Notes: generated from the sequence alone by a model not told the origin. A stretch of 23,860 nt of DNA from Nitrososphaerota archaeon (GCA_016200035.1 JACQFM010000035.1:1-23860), one strand, 5' to 3'. Shown: positions 1-7,068, numbered from the stretch's first letter. Numbers and translations: made by a program.

Positions 1-179
1 GGCAAAACATAAAGTCATTTAACAATAACGTAAAGTCATTTACCGAGCTAAGAAACAAGATGATTGAGTCATACCTTTCTCTAATGAAGATGCCAAAGGT
101 TGATGCGGAAACTCTCAAAAAAGCAATTTCATCATATAAAAAAGACATGCCCAAAATCGAGTTAAAAAAGGTAAGATAG
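1..179 (+). CDS. C-terminal part of an unrecognised protein (cut by window start)
   Basis: An open frame enters from the window edge (first full codon at base 3) and ends at TAG 177-179, giving 58 C-terminal residues. The piece is Lys-rich and probably helical. It holds a heptad-like duplication in which IKSF and VKSF recur seven residues apart, encoded by a 12-base direct repeat at 10-21 and 31-42. An internal ATG lies at base 60, but the frame stays open upstream, so a longer protein is more likely. The helical, Lys-rich end would suit a coiled-coil or a PHA-granule (PhaE/phasin-like) protein; that is a guess without a diagnostic motif. The upstream sequence would settle it. Confidence 0.55.
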   Translation, partial: QNIKSFNNNVKSFTELRNKMIESYLSLMKMPKVDAETLKKAISSYKKDMPKIELKKVR

Positions 180-253
180 GAATTACTCTTTGAGGAAGAT
201 AGACGCATCACTAGAGTACGGCTTCAAAGGTGACGTTATAGTTGCATAACAAT

Positions 254-266
254 AAAATATATTTTA
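254..266 (+). promoter_or_regulatory. TATA-like box for the 75-aa protein gene
   Basis: The A/T run AAAATATATTTTA is centred about 31 nt before the ATG at 291. This is the spacing expected of an archaeal TATA box serving a transcript with a leader of only a few bases, and it supports the ATG at 291 over the next in-frame ATG at 312. Confidence 0.45.
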
Positions 267-290
267 CAAGCAAAAAAATAAAGGCCTGTT

Positions 291-518
291 ATGACAAGTG
301 GTAGGAAAAATATGAGGGATATCAATGAAATCATGCCAAGGATACCAAACATGAGGTGGGGAGCCTTGCTAAACAGAACTCCCACAAACGAGAAAGTAAG
401 GCAGATGAACAGAATATTTCCCCATAATGGAAAGTGGCATACAGTCTTTGAGGAAGAGGACCAGGTATTCATCGATGGGGTGCGTGTCTGGAAAAAGGAT
501 CCGGGTGCCTGGACCTGA
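291..518 (+). CDS. Small uncharacterised soluble protein (75 aa)
   Basis: Seventy-five residues, basic in the first half (NMRWGALLNRTP region) and ending in an acidic stretch followed by VFIDGVRVWKKDPGAW. There is no signal peptide, membrane segment or Cys. A competing frame on the opposite strand gives only a hydrophobic low-complexity product. The plus-strand product has mixed polarity, and a TATA-like box sits at the right distance upstream. I do not recognise the family; small proteins of this kind are common in this lineage. The gene stands alone before msrA, with a 69-base gap. Confidence 0.6.
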   Translation: MTSGRKNMRDINEIMPRIPNMRWGALLNRTPTNEKVRQMNRIFPHNGKWHTVFEEEDQVFIDGVRVWKKDPGAWT

Positions 519-587
519 TATTTGTTGAGATAAAAATTCGCCCTATAACAAGTTTAGTTTTAATGTAAGAATTTTCATAGCAGAGTC

Positions 588-1043
588 ATGAAGGCAACTT
601 TTGGCGCAGGATGTTTTTGGTGCGTCGAACCAGTGTTTTCAAAACTAAAAGGCGTCAAATCTACCACTGTTGGTTACATGGGAGGCTCGTTTCCAAACCC
701 AACATACGAGGATGTCTGCACTGGAGAAACCGGTCATGCCGAAGTGGTTCAGGTCGAATACGATCCCTCGATAACATCATATGAAGAAATCTTGGGGACT
801 TTTTGGTCAAACCATGACCCGACTACTCCCAATAGACAGGGACCGGACGTGGGAGAACAATATAGATCTGTGATTTTTTTCCACACAAAAGAACAGGAAG
901 AGACTGCAAAATCATTCAAAGAAAGGCTTCAAAGCTCAGGAAAATATAGCAGAAAAATTGTTACCTCAGTAGAACCAGCCAAAGAATTTTACCGAGCCGA
1001 AGAATATCATCAACAATATTATAAAAAATGTGGACTAGCCTGA
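588..1043 (+). CDS. msrA: Peptide methionine (S)-S-oxide reductase MsrA
   Basis: Reduces S-form methionine sulfoxide, free or in proteins, back to methionine in the cytoplasm, as protection against oxidative damage. The 151-aa length is usual for a single-domain MsrA. The signature GCFW is at residues 8-11, with catalytic Cys9. GPDVGEQYRS lies in mid-protein, EYHQQYY near the end, and a C-terminal Cys at about 148 could act as the resolving cysteine before thioredoxin reduction. The start at 588 puts the catalytic motif at residue 9, normal for short prokaryotic forms. A TATA-like TTTAGTTTTAAT lies at 553-564. No MsrB is in the window. It converges with the winged-helix gene, leaving 26 bases between the stops. 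Confidence 0.95.
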   Translation: MKATFGAGCFWCVEPVFSKLKGVKSTTVGYMGGSFPNPTYEDVCTGETGHAEVVQVEYDPSITSYEEILGTFWSNHDPTTPNRQGPDVGEQYRSVIFFHTKEQEETAKSFKERLQSSGKYSRKIVTSVEPAKEFYRAEEYHQQYYKKCGLA

Positions 1044-1069
1044 ATAATTAAAATCAAGAAAAATTTTTG

Positions 1070-1426
1070 CTATTTATAAAAATTAATCTCGAGATCCTTT
1101 AACTCATTGAGGACCAGTTGACCCTTTTTACTAAGTTTATAATTTGTTCTAATAGGCCTACTGTTTGTCACTATTCTTTCAAGTAAGCCAAGATTTGTCA
1201 ATCCATTAAGAATTATAGTTACAGAAGCTCTGCTGTCAATAATTTTTTTCTCAAGTGCATACCTTAACACCTCATTATAATGTAGGGCATGGTTTTCATG
1301 AATGTAATTTAAAATGTCGTAAAACCCTTTCTTTGACATCATTCTAAGCAATATGAGAAAATCATGTCTTTGCTTGCTACTCAACATCCTATGGGTATGA
1401 CTAACCTGACCAAAAGTTCTAAGCAT
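1070..1426 (-). CDS. Winged-helix DNA-binding protein (transcriptional regulator)
   Basis: A 118-aa single-domain protein with a winged-helix pattern. A first helix (FYDILNYIHENHALHYNEV) is followed by a recognition-helix-like stretch around ASVTIILNGLTNLGLLERI, then a basic wing with the typical SKKG turn (YKLSKKGQLVLNEL). This resembles ArsR/MarR/HxlR-type regulators of archaea. No metal-binding Cys pair or ligand domain is visible, so the signal is unknown. A second Met at residue 14 is a possible alternative start; the TATA box spacing slightly favours the first. It is divergent from the NitrOD5-like gene at 1606, and the shared 179-base spacer is the natural place for an operator, though none was identified. 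Confidence 0.75.
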   Translation of the reverse strand: MLRTFGQVSHTHRMLSSKQRHDFLILLRMMSKKGFYDILNYIHENHALHYNEVLRYALEKKIIDSRASVTIILNGLTNLGLLERIVTNSRPIRTNYKLSKKGQLVLNELKDLEINFYK

Positions 1427-1458
1427 ATGAGATGTAGTCTAACACTACTACTTATAGT

Positions 1459-1467
1459 CTTTATATA
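1459..1467 (-). promoter_or_regulatory. TATA box for the winged-helix gene
   Basis: Read on the minus strand this is TATATAAAG, about 33-41 nt before the start codon at 1426. That spacing would give a leader of roughly ten bases. The A/T core could also serve the opposite direction. Confidence 0.5.
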
Positions 1468-1501
1468 CTATTCTTAGGATAATCCAACCAACTGGTGTCT
1501 C

Positions 1502-1603
1502 ATGTTGCAAATATTGATTGATGAAAAGATGGAAACTTTGATCATTTGTAATATTTTAAACAGACATTTACTTAACAATGGCATTGAAAAAAATAGGAAT
1601 TAG
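1502..1603 (+). CDS. Possible 33-aa small ORF directly before the NitrOD5-like gene
   Basis: ATG at 1502 opens 33 codons ending in TAG at 1601-1603, two bases before the ATG of the next gene. The product (starting MLQILIDEKMETL) alternates hydrophobic and charged residues and has one Cys. It has no family I recognise. The abutting stop and start would allow translational coupling, but an open stretch this short is expected by chance in AT-rich DNA. It is listed because of its position only. Confidence 0.22.
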   Translation: MLQILIDEKMETLIICNILNRHLLNNGIEKNRN

Positions 1604-1605
1604 AA

Positions 1606-1893
1606 ATGCCTGCTGAGACCGGAAATGTCAAAAAAGCGCTTGTGGCCTTTGCTATAGAAAGAGCACTACTTGAAATTGGGAAACCAGCACTGGAAAAAGT
1701 AACAAAACAGTTGTATGAAGAATACCAGTGTAATCTGCGTGATTGTTACGAAAAGCCTGAAATCCTAAGCAAGGTCTTAAAGAACTTGTACGGAAAGTCC
1801 TACACTGCCATAGTACAGTCAATCAGAAAGGAGTTGGACGATTTTGCCGATCAAAAGCCCATCAAGACATTTCTCAAGGTTATCAGTCAATAG
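1606..1893 (+). CDS. Stand-alone NitrOD5-like domain protein
   Basis: A 95-aa all-helical protein that matches, as I recall it, the NitrOD5 (Nitrosopumilus output domain 5) family: an A-L-LEIGKPALEKVT helix, then YQCNLRDCYEKPE with two Cys in C-x4-C spacing, then VLKNLYGKSY and a C-terminal helix ending FLKVIS. NitrOD domains were described as output modules of archaeal signalling proteins; here it has no partner domain. About half its residues are identical to the protein at 16199-16468, counted by eye over 87 aligned positions, so the two are paralogues. It is divergent from the winged-helix gene and convergent with the alcohol dehydrogenase (10-base gap). Ligand and partner are unknown. 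Confidence 0.75.
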   Translation: MPAETGNVKKALVAFAIERALLEIGKPALEKVTKQLYEEYQCNLRDCYEKPEILSKVLKNLYGKSYTAIVQSIRKELDDFADQKPIKTFLKVISQ

Positions 1894-1903
1894 TAAATGA
1901 TTT

Positions 1904-2938
1904 TCAGGGTACCAGTACAGCTCTTGCTTCTATTTCAGATTGTTTGAGTTTTAACAAGACCTCGTTTGCTTGTTCAAGTGGAAATGATTTTGAGATAACC
2001 CTTAGTTCATTTTCTTTTGCAATTCTTACTACTTCACGCATGTCAGACATGGATCCAATCAGTGTACCGCGGACAGTTTTTTCATCAGCTGCCATAAAGT
2101 TTGGTATGTTACCAAAAACTCCGATTACAACTGTTCCGCCTTTTTTTACGGCTTTGATTGCAGTGCCAGCAACACTATCGGATGGTGCAAAAACGATGGC
2201 ACTATCAAGCAGTCCTTCCTGTGATTTTAGTCTGGTCAAAAACTTTTGTTGATCAGAGTCATACTGCATGATAGAAGCACCAAGCTTTCTTGCCACGTTA
2301 AGATGATTTTCACTGCGTGATATTCCGATGACTCTGGAACCTTCCAGCTTTGCAAACTGGATTGCCATGTGCCCAACTCCACCCACTCCAAAAATTCCTA
2401 CACTCTTTTTCTTTGCAGGCTCGCTAGCTTTGACTGCTTTGTATGCAGTAAGCCCTGCACAGAATAGTGGAGCTGCAAATTCTGGGCCAATGTTGGAAGG
2501 CACGTAAGTGGCAAAATTCTCTGATACGGTAATGTATTCTGCATAGCCACCCATGAGAGACTCGCCAGTAATATCAGCCAAGTCACAGAGCTGCTCCTTT
2601 CCATCCTTACAATACTGGCATTGCATGCACGAACCATGCAACGGCGAGATTCCGGCACGGTCCCCTATCTCAAAATGTCTTACGCCCTTGCCAATCTCAA
2701 CGACTTTTCCTACCACCTCGTGGCCCGGAACAGTAGGAAGACCAGGTGGTATTCCATATTTCTGCCAATCACCCTCTATTGCATGAAGTTGTGAGTGACA
2801 GACGCCACATGCTTCGATTTTTATGAGCACCTCGTTTGGTTTTGATATTTGGTGCCTGTCAATCATAGTTAGCTTGAGTGGCTTTGTCTCTATTGGTCCT
2901 AATTTTGACAAAACCATGGCACGCATTTTTTCAGCCAT
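1904..2938 (-). CDS. Zinc-dependent alcohol dehydrogenase (MDR family)
   Basis: Cytoplasmic medium-chain alcohol/aldehyde oxidoreductase of 344 aa. Catalytic zinc ligands are visible as Cys44 (EACGVCHSQLH), His73-Glu74 (PGHE) and Cys160 (PLFCAG). The structural zinc lobe uses Cys104, 107, 110 and 118 (CMQCQYC...C). The Rossmann loop GVGGVGHMA is near residue 184. The second strand ends GISRS, where NAD-specific members carry an acidic residue, so NADP(H) is the likelier cofactor (inference). Met5 is an alternative start. Substrate cannot be read from sequence. A 9-bp-arm inverted repeat about 95 bases before the start may be an operator. Confidence 0.9.
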   Translation of the reverse strand: MAEKMRAMVLSKLGPIETKPLKLTMIDRHQISKPNEVLIKIEACGVCHSQLHAIEGDWQKYGIPPGLPTVPGHEVVGKVVEIGKGVRHFEIGDRAGISPLHGSCMQCQYCKDGKEQLCDLADITGESLMGGYAEYITVSENFATYVPSNIGPEFAAPLFCAGLTAYKAVKASEPAKKKSVGIFGVGGVGHMAIQFAKLEGSRVIGISRSENHLNVARKLGASIMQYDSDQQKFLTRLKSQEGLLDSAIVFAPSDSVAGTAIKAVKKGGTVVIGVFGNIPNFMAADEKTVRGTLIGSMSDMREVVRIAKENELRVISKSFPLEQANEVLLKLKQSEIEARAVLVP

Positions 2939-3031
2939 GGCAAGACCAGCTCATCAATAGTATTTTTGTATTCCTAACTACAGAATTAGAAAATCCTGAG
3001 AGTTTGCCAGTATGAATCTACGCCAGTCATA

Positions 3032-3054
3032 GTCTGTAAAAAAAATTTACAGAC
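3032..3054. repeat. Perfect 9-bp inverted repeat between adh and the TPR gene
   Basis: GTCTGTAAA (3032-3040) and its exact complement TTTACAGAC (3046-3054) flank AAAAA. It sits in the 258-base divergent spacer, about 95 bases upstream of the alcohol dehydrogenase and 142 upstream of the TPR gene. There is no gene end nearby for it to terminate, so a dimeric-regulator binding site is more likely than a terminator. Confidence 0.5.
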
Positions 3055-3196
3055 CATTGAAGAACTTTTATTTTCATAAGAAAATTTTTGAAAAAGTTGT
3101 ATGGATATAAGAGGAGAAGTTTGTTCATATGATCTAATTGTCATTAATTATTGATTATTTTATTATTTAACATACCTAAACAAGAAAAGCAATCAA

Positions 3197-3406
3197 ATGC
3201 TAGTTGAAAAAATCAACTCATGGTACGACCATGGGACCGAACTTTTTAGTTTAGGAAGATTTGACGAAGCTGTCAAATGTTACGACAAGATTACACAGCT
3301 GAAACCAAACTCAAAGCTGGCCTGGGCGTACAAAGGCCTGCTGTTTTCAAAACTAAAGCGATACGACGAGGCATTCAAGTGTTATGAAATAGCTTTAAAG
3401 TGTTAG
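3197..3406 (+). CDS. Minimal two-repeat TPR protein
   Basis: A 69-aa protein made almost entirely of tetratricopeptide repeat: one full repeat (WYDHGTELFSLGRFDEAVKC then YDKITQLKPNSK) and most of a second (AWAYKGLLFSKLKRYDEAFK then CYEIAL). TPRs mediate protein-protein contacts. The usual W/L/G/Y/A/P positions are intact. It stops after helix A-B of the second repeat, without the capping helix that TPR proteins normally need. It may therefore be a trimmed piece of a longer TPR protein or may act as a multimer; no frameshifted continuation was found downstream. A TATA-like ATTATTTAACATA lies at 3162-3174. It is convergent with the radical SAM gene. Confidence 0.7.
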   Translation: MLVEKINSWYDHGTELFSLGRFDEAVKCYDKITQLKPNSKLAWAYKGLLFSKLKRYDEAFKCYEIALKC

Positions 3407-3451
3407 CACAAACTAATGTTTCCTGCATTCGTTCAAAAACTCTAGTGTTAG

Positions 3452-4534
3452 CTAGTTTGTAACTGCGTTGACAAGTTCAGGCTTTTGTTGATTTATCATC
3501 TTTGAGAGGCCTCTCATGTAATTTTGGGCAAATGTTGTTACTGGCTGTGACGAGTACCAAACACACCCCAATACCTCACAGTCATGGCAGGTCTTTGTTA
3601 TCTCCCACTGGGGCGCACTCCATATCTCCTCAACACTTTTTTCAAGCAAGCTATACGAATTTTCAGGACTGGTATACTTCCAACATGGAACCATAACAGT
3701 GCCGTTTCCGTTCACAAAGATGCTCTTCCACACACCACACTCGTCAAATACCCCTCTCCCGTGTTCTATTATTTGCTCAAAGTAAAGCGGCGGTATCATG
3801 ACTTGAGGATACTTGCCTTTTTTGATGTGTTCAAGTACACTTTCACACACCTTGATCATTGTCTTTCTATCTGGCAAGAGTGAGTAATTGACATCAGATC
3901 TGTCTTCGACAAAGGTAAGGGATACAGAGTTTACTCCAAGCTCTCTTGCTCTCTCGAAATATTTTTGATTTACAAATTCATCTGTATTGAATTTTGTTAT
4001 AACACTATTAAAGTAGTGGGGAACTTTGTGTTGGTTTAAGAGCTCAAGATTCTCCATCACTTTTTGATATGCTTGTGGCGTGACCCCCCGAACTTTGCAG
4101 TAAGACTCTTCGAAAACAGAGTCTATGCTACAAGTGATAAATTGAATGTATTTTTTTAATTCATCAAGATCAATTTTGTGTAGCAGGGAACAATTTGTAA
4201 TCAGAGTAATTGGCAACTTTAAACCATAAAGGTGTCTCACCAGCTCCATAAAGTCAGGTCGACTTGTGGGCTCTCCTCCTTCGATAATTGACCAGACGCA
4301 GTATTTTGAAACCTTGTCAAAGATTAGCTTCCACTGTTCGGTGGTAAGATCATTTTTTCTTGCCAGTCTCATCTGACCTTCTTTATCAGCGTCACCAAAG
4401 GGGCACATTGGACAGTAAAAGTTGCAGTAATGAGTCAAACTGAAGACAGCAATTAATGGTCGTCTTCTCCCAATCATCCTGTTTACAGACCATTTTCCGA
4501 CACGATTTATGGTCCGGATTAGATCTACTGGCAT
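3452..4534 (-). CDS. Radical SAM enzyme with SPASM-like C-terminal Cys region
   Basis: A 360-aa enzyme. The radical SAM cluster motif C-x3-C-x2-C is at Cys37, Cys41 and Cys44 (HYCNFYCPMC), followed by the SAM-binding IIEGGEPTSRPD. The C-terminal third holds a further group of cysteines (DECGVW, MVPCWKY, CHDCEVLGC), the layout of SPASM or twitch domains that bind auxiliary Fe-S clusters. Such enzymes modify peptides, cofactors or lipids. No precursor peptide or partner is adjacent, so the substrate is unknown. The basic N-terminus (RMIGRRRP) precedes the barrel. It does not have the pattern I associate with tetraether synthase. Its neighbour YjbQ is on the same strand but 134 bases away, so a shared operon is doubtful. 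Confidence 0.85.
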   Translation of the reverse strand: MPVDLIRTINRVGKWSVNRMIGRRRPLIAVFSLTHYCNFYCPMCPFGDADKEGQMRLARKNDLTTEQWKLIFDKVSKYCVWSIIEGGEPTSRPDFMELVRHLYGLKLPITLITNCSLLHKIDLDELKKYIQFITCSIDSVFEESYCKVRGVTPQAYQKVMENLELLNQHKVPHYFNSVITKFNTDEFVNQKYFERARELGVNSVSLTFVEDRSDVNYSLLPDRKTMIKVCESVLEHIKKGKYPQVMIPPLYFEQIIEHGRGVFDECGVWKSIFVNGNGTVMVPCWKYTSPENSYSLLEKSVEEIWSAPQWEITKTCHDCEVLGCVWYSSQPVTTFAQNYMRGLSKMINQQKPELVNAVTN

Positions 4535-4553
4535 GACCTATGGATGAAGTATG

Positions 4554-4569
4554 AAATCTAATAAGATTT
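4554..4569 (-). promoter_or_regulatory. Palindrome over the radical SAM gene promoter
   Basis: AAATCT-AATA-AGATTT is a perfect 6-bp-arm inverted repeat 20-35 bases upstream of the radical SAM start codon. It covers the position where the TATA box should be (minus strand reads CTTATTAG). It could be a repressor site over the core promoter or only an A/T-rich TATA region. Confidence 0.3.
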
Positions 4570-4668
4570 GTTTTAGCAAAGTATCTGAAACTACAAGAGA
4601 ATGATCTTCTCTACGCGGAGCTCGCCAATGTAAAAATCAAATTAATTATTCCAATTTTTAGATTCTTT

Positions 4669-5088
4669 TTATTCTCCGATTATCTGGAGGATTACTTTTC
4701 TGTCTCTCTGCCTTGTATCCATTTCAACCAAGACAATCTGCTGCCACGTGCCAAGCACCAAATCACCTTCTTTAAATGGAATTGTAAGGCTAGGTCCTAC
4801 CAATGACGCTCTTACATGTGAATGACCATTTCCGTCGTGCCACATCTTTTGATGCTCATACTCGATCTCCCCTGGGGCAATTCTGGATAGCATTTTAGGA
4901 AAATCCTGCTTCAGACCTGGCTCATATTCAATGGTAGTGACTGCAGCAGTAGAACCTGATACGAAAACTGTCACGATTCCGTCTCTTAGTTTGCTTTCCT
5001 TGACTGCTCGGGATGTTTGTTCAGTAATGTCAATCATATCGTCCTGACCTTTGGATCTTACCTGGACGGTTTTAGTGACTACTGCCAT
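4669..5088 (-). CDS. YjbQ/UPF0047 family protein
   Basis: A 139-aa trimeric-type cytoplasmic protein of the YjbQ (UPF0047) family, some members of which show weak thiamine-phosphate synthase activity; the physiological role is unsettled. The family's conserved region WHDGNGHSHVRASLVGPS is complete, with the His residues thought to bind a ligand or metal, followed by GTWQQIVLVEMD. Length is typical. On the minus strand a TATA-like TGTTAAATTAG (plus 5111-5121) lies about 28 bases before the start. It is divergent from the metalloprotease gene. Confidence 0.9.
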   Translation of the reverse strand: MAVVTKTVQVRSKGQDDMIDITEQTSRAVKESKLRDGIVTVFVSGSTAAVTTIEYEPGLKQDFPKMLSRIAPGEIEYEHQKMWHDGNGHSHVRASLVGPSLTIPFKEGDLVLGTWQQIVLVEMDTRQRDRKVILQIIGE

Positions 5089-5214
5089 GGTATAGATTCT
5101 AAAAGGCTTCTAATTTAACAACCTTTAGGATAGTCTGTCATCAAGTCGAAACCAACCTCACAGTTAGATCTTTTCTACACTGAATTTATCTAAAACCAGC
5201 AAATAACTCAACTT

Positions 5215-6750
5215 GTGAACTTTAGACCTCATTTAGTGATTTTAATGCTGGTAGTAACAGTTCTCGTAAACGCTCTACCTTATTCGGTGGATGCTCAATC
5301 GCAAAAAAATTACTACGTCTATGTGGATCCACTGCCTGACTACGCAACCATAACATCAAGCATTATATTCGATGCAGCGGCGCGATGGGAAAAAGTAAAT
5401 CCAGATATCAAATTTAACCAAGTCACTTCACTTGAGCAAGCTGATGTTGAGATCCAATGGATAAAGGAGTACGGTGAAACTGTTGGAGAGTACAGACCAG
5501 GTGAACATACAATCTTGGTGGCATTGGGAAATAGCAATTGTTTAGGCAAGTGGCAACCTTTTGCGTATAGTTTTGTAACAAACATAGCTCAACATGAGAT
5601 AGGCCACTTTCTTGGGCTAGGCCACAGCAATGATCCTGCCAACATAATGTATCCAATAGCTCCAGGCTTTCAATACGGCCAAATAGAAATTGAAAGAGAC
5701 CTCACACCAAATTATTGGTGGTTTGTTCCGGCATGTACTACCAACGATAATACGTCATACACTTTCCAAGTTAATACTAGTGATCCAAAGTATGGCTTTG
5801 ATGTGTACTTTGTATCCTCAATAAACGAAGGTTACAAATACACACAGGGTCAGCAAATCCAGTACTATTCTGATAATGGTTGCTTTGGAAAAAATTTTCT
5901 GAGTTTTAGCGGAAGCTGCGTTGGAATTGCAAAAAAAAGTGGCCTGCTACTTATCATGCCAAAACAACTAACAGACACCTCAGCAAGAGTGATAGTCAGA
6001 CTACTTGAGAAATCAACTGGACCAGAATCACTGCCAATCACACCTTCGATAGGTGCTCAGCAAGTTCCCACGCCAAGCCCAACTCCAAGCCCAATACCAA
6101 CTCCAACACCAACGCCAGCTCCTGCTCCACCTCCACCAACGATTGGCTCCTTTAAGGCAGATCAAGAGGAGTACATAGTGCCAAGACACAACCCGCCAAC
6201 CGAGGTTAAGATCAATGGAGTTGTAAATGATCCAAAGGGTGGCAAAGTAGTACTGACAATAACAAGACCTGACGGGAGTTCTGAAGTGCGTGAAGCTTAC
6301 ATCACAAGCAAAGGACAATTTTTGGCACCAATACTTTTGGATAAAGATTCGCCAGAAGGGCAGTATTTGATTAGCGCGGATTACCAAGACTCGTATCTTG
6401 GATTAATCTCCTTTAATGTAATATCAAAGGATATACTTCCTAGCAAAAATACACCAATTCAAAACCAACAGACAAAGCCTACAGTATCAATTCCGTCATG
6501 GATTAAAAACAACGCAAAGTGGTGGTCGCAGGGTTTGATCGGTGACCGTGATTTCGTTCAAGGGATACAATATCTCATACAAGAAAAGATAATCAAGGTT
6601 CCTGAAACTAAAATTGGCTCTACCAAAGCTCAGCAGATTCCTTCATGGATTAAAAATAATGCAGGCTGGTGGTCAAATGGTATGATCTCAGATGACGATT
6701 TTGTTAAAGGGATACAGTATCTTATTGCAAATGGAATAATGAAAGTATAA
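5215..6750 (+). CDS. Secreted matrixin-like zinc metalloprotease with tandem WIKNNAxWW modules
   Basis: A 511-aa exported protein with a GTG start. Residues 1-27 form a signal peptide ending VDA. The protease domain has the full metzincin motif HEIGHFLGLGH (His127, Glu128, His131, His137, with Gly134) and a Met-turn candidate NIMYP (Met145), as in M10A matrixins. No Cys-switch propeptide is visible. After a region with four to five cysteines comes a Pro/Thr linker (about 284-308) and an Ig-like MG2-type domain (about 310-403). Two copies of a lineage-typical module follow, at 426-463 and 475-511, each with PSWIKNNAxWW and DFVxGIQYLI. The module probably acts in surface attachment or protein contacts (inference). 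It likely processes extracellular proteins. A second secreted protein with the same modules lies downstream. Confidence 0.85.
   Translation: MNFRPHLVILMLVVTVLVNALPYSVDAQSQKNYYVYVDPLPDYATITSSIIFDAAARWEKVNPDIKFNQVTSLEQADVEIQWIKEYGETVGEYRPGEHTILVALGNSNCLGKWQPFAYSFVTNIAQHEIGHFLGLGHSNDPANIMYPIAPGFQYGQIEIERDLTPNYWWFVPACTTNDNTSYTFQVNTSDPKYGFDVYFVSSINEGYKYTQGQQIQYYSDNGCFGKNFLSFSGSCVGIAKKSGLLLIMPKQLTDTSARVIVRLLEKSTGPESLPITPSIGAQQVPTPSPTPSPIPTPTPTPAPAPPPPTIGSFKADQEEYIVPRHNPPTEVKINGVVNDPKGGKVVLTITRPDGSSEVREAYITSKGQFLAPILLDKDSPEGQYLISADYQDSYLGLISFNVISKDILPSKNTPIQNQQTKPTVSIPSWIKNNAKWWSQGLIGDRDFVQGIQYLIQEKIIKVPETKIGSTKAQQIPSWIKNNAGWWSNGMISDDDFVKGIQYLIANGIMKV
6490..6747 (+). repeat. Tandem coding repeat: two WIKNNAxWW modules
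   Basis: Two copies (6490-6603 and 6637-6747) of a module of about 37 codons at the end of the metalloprotease. Both encode IPSWIKNNA-WW, an acidic turn, DFV-GIQYLI and a short I-K-V tail. The copies differ at many third positions, so the duplication is not recent. Confidence 0.75.
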
Positions 6751-6764
6751 GATCGCTTTTTAGT

Positions 6765-6920
6765 ATGCGGGCTTTTGATCTGGAAACTCTCATAGATGAT
6801 AAAATCAAGGTGTGCTAGAAAGCAGGTAAGCAGGTTCACATCGTGTTGAGGTATTCAGGAGAACACACAGCAAGAGATCTTCCCGCTTACCCTATTACTA
6901 TAATGCGTTACAAAAATTAA
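6765..6920 (+). pseudogene. Possible small gene interrupted by an in-frame amber codon
   Basis: From ATG 6765 the frame reads MRAFDLETLIDDKIKVC, meets TAG at 6816-6818, and then continues in the same frame for 33 sense codons (KAGKQVHIVLRYSG, then ARDLPAYPITIMRYKN) to TAA 6918-6920. Both halves have the mixed charged/hydrophobic pattern of a real protein, and the frame does not change. I see either a gene inactivated by one nonsense change or a chance pair of open stretches. Stop-codon readthrough is possible but there is no sign of a pyrrolysine system here. A weak TATA-like GAAAGTATAAG lies at 6741-6751. I do not recognise the family. Confidence 0.33.
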
Positions 6921-7036
6921 AGGAACACGCAGGATTTCTTCTATAGTGCCGCATCTGAGGCTTGCGGGATTATTTCTTAACCTTCCTTCCTCATACTAGA
7001 AATAGAATTTTTATAACTACGCCTCAAACCGTGTAG

Positions 7037-7050
7037 AAGTTTATACGTAA
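7037..7050 (+). promoter_or_regulatory. TATA box for the 23-codon ORF
   Basis: AAGTTTATACGTAA is centred 25 nt before the ATG at 7069, ideal for a leaderless archaeal transcript. Confidence 0.45.
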
Positions 7051-7068
7051 TTATATCCATTAAGTTGT

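Noticed and set aside
190..249. TTG-initiated 19-codon frame reading RKIDASLEYGFKGDVIVA
   Set aside because: Protein-like wording but too short, no TATA box, and overlaps the promoter region of the next gene.
236..472. Minus-strand 78-aa hydrophobic open frame
   Set aside because: Antisense to the 75-aa plus-strand gene, which has better composition and a promoter; the hydrophobic product is what antisense of a charged, A/G-rich gene gives.
1944..2252. Plus-strand 102-aa frame
   Set aside because: Antisense to the well-supported alcohol dehydrogenase; no promoter or family features.
3101..3154. ATG-initiated 17-codon frame in the adh/TPR spacer
   Set aside because: Too short, no family, and expected by chance in AT-rich DNA.
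6028..6387. Minus-strand 119-aa frame rich in Trp/Arg/Ser
   Set aside because: Antisense of the Pro/Thr linker of the metalloprotease; composition is an artefact.
6949..6967. CCGCA/TGCGG inverted repeat in the large gap
   Set aside because: Five-base arms with a nine-base loop and no T-tract; weak and likely chance.
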